DNA of 64,000 bases. Origin: Stenopsyche tienmushanensis (lineage: Eukaryota > Arthropoda > Insecta > Trichoptera > Stenopsychidae). Shown here piece by piece: positions 61,735 through 64,000 of the stretch. The stretch's first letter is position 1. The number at the start of each line of letters is the position of its first letter. The position numbers and the translations under genes were made by a program. The stretch spans positions 248,001 to 312,000 of the forward strand of contig WACJ01000108.1 in the NCBI GenBank assembly GCA_008973525.1, written 5' to 3'. The notes under the pieces were generated by a model. The model had not been told where the DNA came from and did not search any database. It saw only the letters and a list, made by a program, of their open reading frames with translations.

Positions 61735-61849
61735 TTTGGGGGCACCGAAAAGTAATCAAAATTTCTTCGATTAAAAGAAGCACATTGTATGCTGTTTTTG
61801 TTCGACCAAGGAATGAAGACAAATGAAACAAAAATCACTTAATAAGCGC

Positions 61850-62010
61850 GTCCCCTCAGTCTAAACTTCATTTCACCAGACCGATACACGCCAACATGGC
61901 GCATCCATACAATATTTTAACTATGCCTATGTTATTCCCGCAATTGTAAATATTAAGTTGACAAAGTTTTATCGTAATCAGATGAACGGTATGTTAGCGC
62001 ATTACATATG
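61850..62010 (-). mobile_element. Helitron fragment inside the composite mariner
   Basis: 'cgccaacatggcgcatcc' near 61888-61905 is the reverse complement of the 'ggatgcaccatgttggcgc' core of the Helitron at 7754-8169. 'caaagttttatcgtaatcag' matches its 5' part. The segment 'tatgcctatgttattcccgc' is shared with the Helitron piece in the mariner at 22620-23249 but not with 7754-8169, so both come from one subfamily. Confidence 0.6.
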
Positions 62011-62439
62011 AACAAACTTTTTATAAATTAGATTGCTCAAATCCGGTAAGACCATTACAGTGATCGTTTATTGTGAACAATTCAAACGAATGAAACAAGT
62101 GTTCTAATAAAACAATCTGTTTTGGTCAATAACTAAAATGGATTCTTCTTCATGATAACGCAATACCGCATGCTGCAAAAATAGCACAAAAAGCAATAAA
62201 GGAGCTTGGATCGGAAATTCTACCTCATCCAACCTATTCAACAGATCTTGCACCATCGGATTACTATCGTTTCATATCGCCAAAGCATCGAAAAGGAAGA
62301 ATCTTCAAAAAGAAAGGGAAACAAAACATTATGAACTTTCAATACTCAAATTTATCTACCATATGTGATACGGCAACGATCACGCGGCAGAGGCTTCCAA
62401 ATATGAAGGTAGCGTGAAATAAACACATAGCGACAATTG

Positions 62440-63203
62440 AAGTTTGCACGCCAACAATTAACACGACCAATCCGCAAGGCTCCCCAGAAAGAATAGACAG
62501 TCTGTATGTCCTGCAACCCTTAGGAATGGATGCAAGGTCAGAACAGCATATTCAAAAATAATTCCGAATATAGTATCTTGACTTTGCAGATGACATAGAC
62601 GTCGTGGCAAAATTGAGGTCAGAAGCTTTGGTGGCGCTTATGTCTATCGACGGAGCTGCTGTTACTTTCGGTATGTCAATTAATTATGAAAAAACTAATT
62701 AATGATGGTTTCGAGAGTGAATACTGGAAGTTGTACCGTTGTGAGTGTCAATAACAAAAGATTGAAAGGGTACAGGATTTTAGATATCTAAGATCCATCC
62801 TCACGGAGAAGAACTTGATGTATAATGAAATGACATCCATGATTCAATACGGTAATCGGTGCTACCATGTCAAACTAAAATTTATAAAACATTGATTAGG
62901 CCGGTAGTGGTCTACGGGGGTGAAACATAGACCATGACCGCTTGGAATGCGATGCACCTCGAGAGGTTCGGGAGAAAATTTTTTGGATCTCTCCGAGACG
63001 ACACCTCAGGCTTTGAAACCATGAGGTCTAATCGCGAGGTCATGGACGTGTACAGCAAAACGACAATTACTACCCGTCGAAAAGCCTCGGCTATGCTAGG
63101 CCTAATCAGATTGAAAAAGACACCACAAGTCCGCGCCTGGGCATTTGAAGGGAGGATGCCCAGGACAGACGAAAACGGCGATATAATAAGTATTAATATT
63201 TAA
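62440..63203 (+). mobile_element. LINE fragment: reverse-transcriptase end and C-terminal region
   Basis: 62575-62700 reads YLDFADDIDVVAKLRSEALV then GMSINYEKT, the catalytic FADD box and following helix. After breaks, 62880-63180 reads RPVVVYGGET, then an open frame from 62934 with HLERFGRKFFGSLRDD and TPQVRAWAFEGRMPRTD. This is the typical LINE region after the reverse transcriptase ('RPV.LYG.E.W', then 'R..GH..R'-like). It is the same family as 48769-49235 but opposite strand. It is 5'-truncated and internally deleted. Confidence 0.75.
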
Positions 63204-63242
63204 GCTAAACAAAAAAATTTAATTACTCTTCATTCCCCCTAA

Positions 63243-64000
63243 TACGTACGAAATGCAATATGTAATCATACTCGTAAGATATGTTTTATTACTAGATTTC
63301 ACCATAATGTGACATTTTTTAAGGGTTATATAAATACATTTTCAAGAGATAATGAGAATAAATAATTTCTTACATATAAAATGTTTTCTAATGGTCTTTT
63401 CCAAATAGGAAATATCACATATAGTCAAAACTATATAAAATGTGCACACTGAGCGTATCAACGGCACACCACAAAAGTTTAATGAATTTTGAAAAAAATA
63501 ATAATTGCAGTCGTTTACTCGCTGAACGTTCATTTAGAAATGCATTAAAGATTTTAATCATTCAGTATTGTTAAAAAACTCAACTGCGAAGTTAATACCA
63601 AAAATATCAGCTTCCACTGAGATTCTTATGCTCTTATAATTTATTACATAAATATTAGAATTTAAAACCTAAAATTATATGATATATGCAATAGTCCAAA
63701 AGTTAAAGCCAAACGCAGTTGTCGTTATGGATCAATACCTTATAACTAAGTCAGCATTGCTATTTAAGTCTTTTTATTATGGTCCTGACAAATGAGTTAC
63801 AAATAATGAGAGAAATTCTCTGTATAAAAAAATTTCTTGCATTATTTGACAATTTTTGTATGAAAAAATAGTCCCTTCGACTAATGACGATGTAAAATGA
63901 TGATACAAAAAATATATATGAAATGTATGCAATTTTACTAATACTTTAAATATATTTTTTTAATTGGACATTCGTGATTTATTGAACTATATAGTCTTTG
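63243..64000. other. AT-rich right edge, nothing recognised
   Basis: No gene or repeat end is recognised in the last 750 bases. A 63-codon minus-strand open frame at 63342-63533 shows no domain. Confidence 0.45.

Larger units (their letters stand above)
61735..63242 (+). mobile_element. Composite mariner copy with Helitron and LINE sequence inside
   Basis: The left end TTTGGGGGCACCGAAAAGTA and the right end TACTCTTCATTCCCCCTAA are inverted relatives of the ends of the mariner at 22620-23249, flanked by TA. Between 62140 and 62330 the plus strand reads FFFHDNAIPHAAKIAQKAIK and then EILPHPTYSTDLAPSDYYRF. That is the mariner second and third catalytic aspartate region with D-x34-D-type spacing. 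Before it lies Helitron-derived sequence (61850-62010) and after it LINE sequence (62440-63203). All frames are broken. Confidence 0.7.

Noticed and set aside
1..64000. CRISPR arrays, phage, secretion or toxin-antitoxin systems
   Set aside because: The window is eukaryotic. No regularly spaced short repeats or bacterial gene clusters are present, and no tRNA or rRNA gene could be identified by eye.

Overview
This window looks like nuclear DNA from an insect. It is AT-rich, with short exons bounded by GT/AG introns, a ZAD-type zinc-finger-associated domain gene (a family expanded in insects), and many DNA transposons of insect type (mariner, hAT, piggyBac, Helitron). I cannot fix the order from sequence alone. 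There is no operon structure, phage, CRISPR array or bacterial feature.

Layout. Positions 1-560 are a CpG-rich island, probably the promoter or first exon of a gene lying off the left edge. Positions 560-24033 hold no host gene I can support. They are filled with old transposon copies, several nested: two Helitrons, four mariner-like elements, one hAT with perfect 8-bp target duplications inside a mariner, other hAT-like elements, a family with CAGGGTGCGG termini, and a piggyBac-type miniature element. A second GC-rich patch lies at 16.7-17.4 kb.

Positions 24034-36327 (minus strand) carry a 27-exon orthologue of BTBD7, an N-myristoylation-type, double-BTB plus BACK protein of about 1758 residues. 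I reconstructed it exon by exon with consistent phases throughout, except for one surplus base in coding exon 4. It faces a six-finger C2H2 zinc-finger gene on the plus strand (37222-44739, 10 coding exons, 437 residues) across a GC-rich divergent promoter. After an 8.4-kb gene-free stretch comes an intronless, intact COQ8/ADCK-type atypical kinase gene for coenzyme Q biosynthesis (53188-55281, 697 residues). A seven-exon gene follows (57599-59299, 274 residues) whose product has a ZAD-like N terminus but no C2H2 fingers. The right end (59.5-64 kb) is again transposon debris, including a mariner broken up by Helitron and LINE sequence.

The four host genes have unrelated jobs (epithelial/morphogenetic BTB protein, probable DNA-binding protein, mitochondrial quinone biosynthesis, putative ZAD protein). 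Apart from the shared BTBD7/zinc-finger promoter I see no sign that they act together. The most distinctive material is the transposon record: a piggyBac-derived miniature family in five copies, twin 71-bp TTAA-flanked mini-elements in two introns of BTBD7, and repeated Helitron insertion into copies of one mariner family. I found no convincing new biological system.
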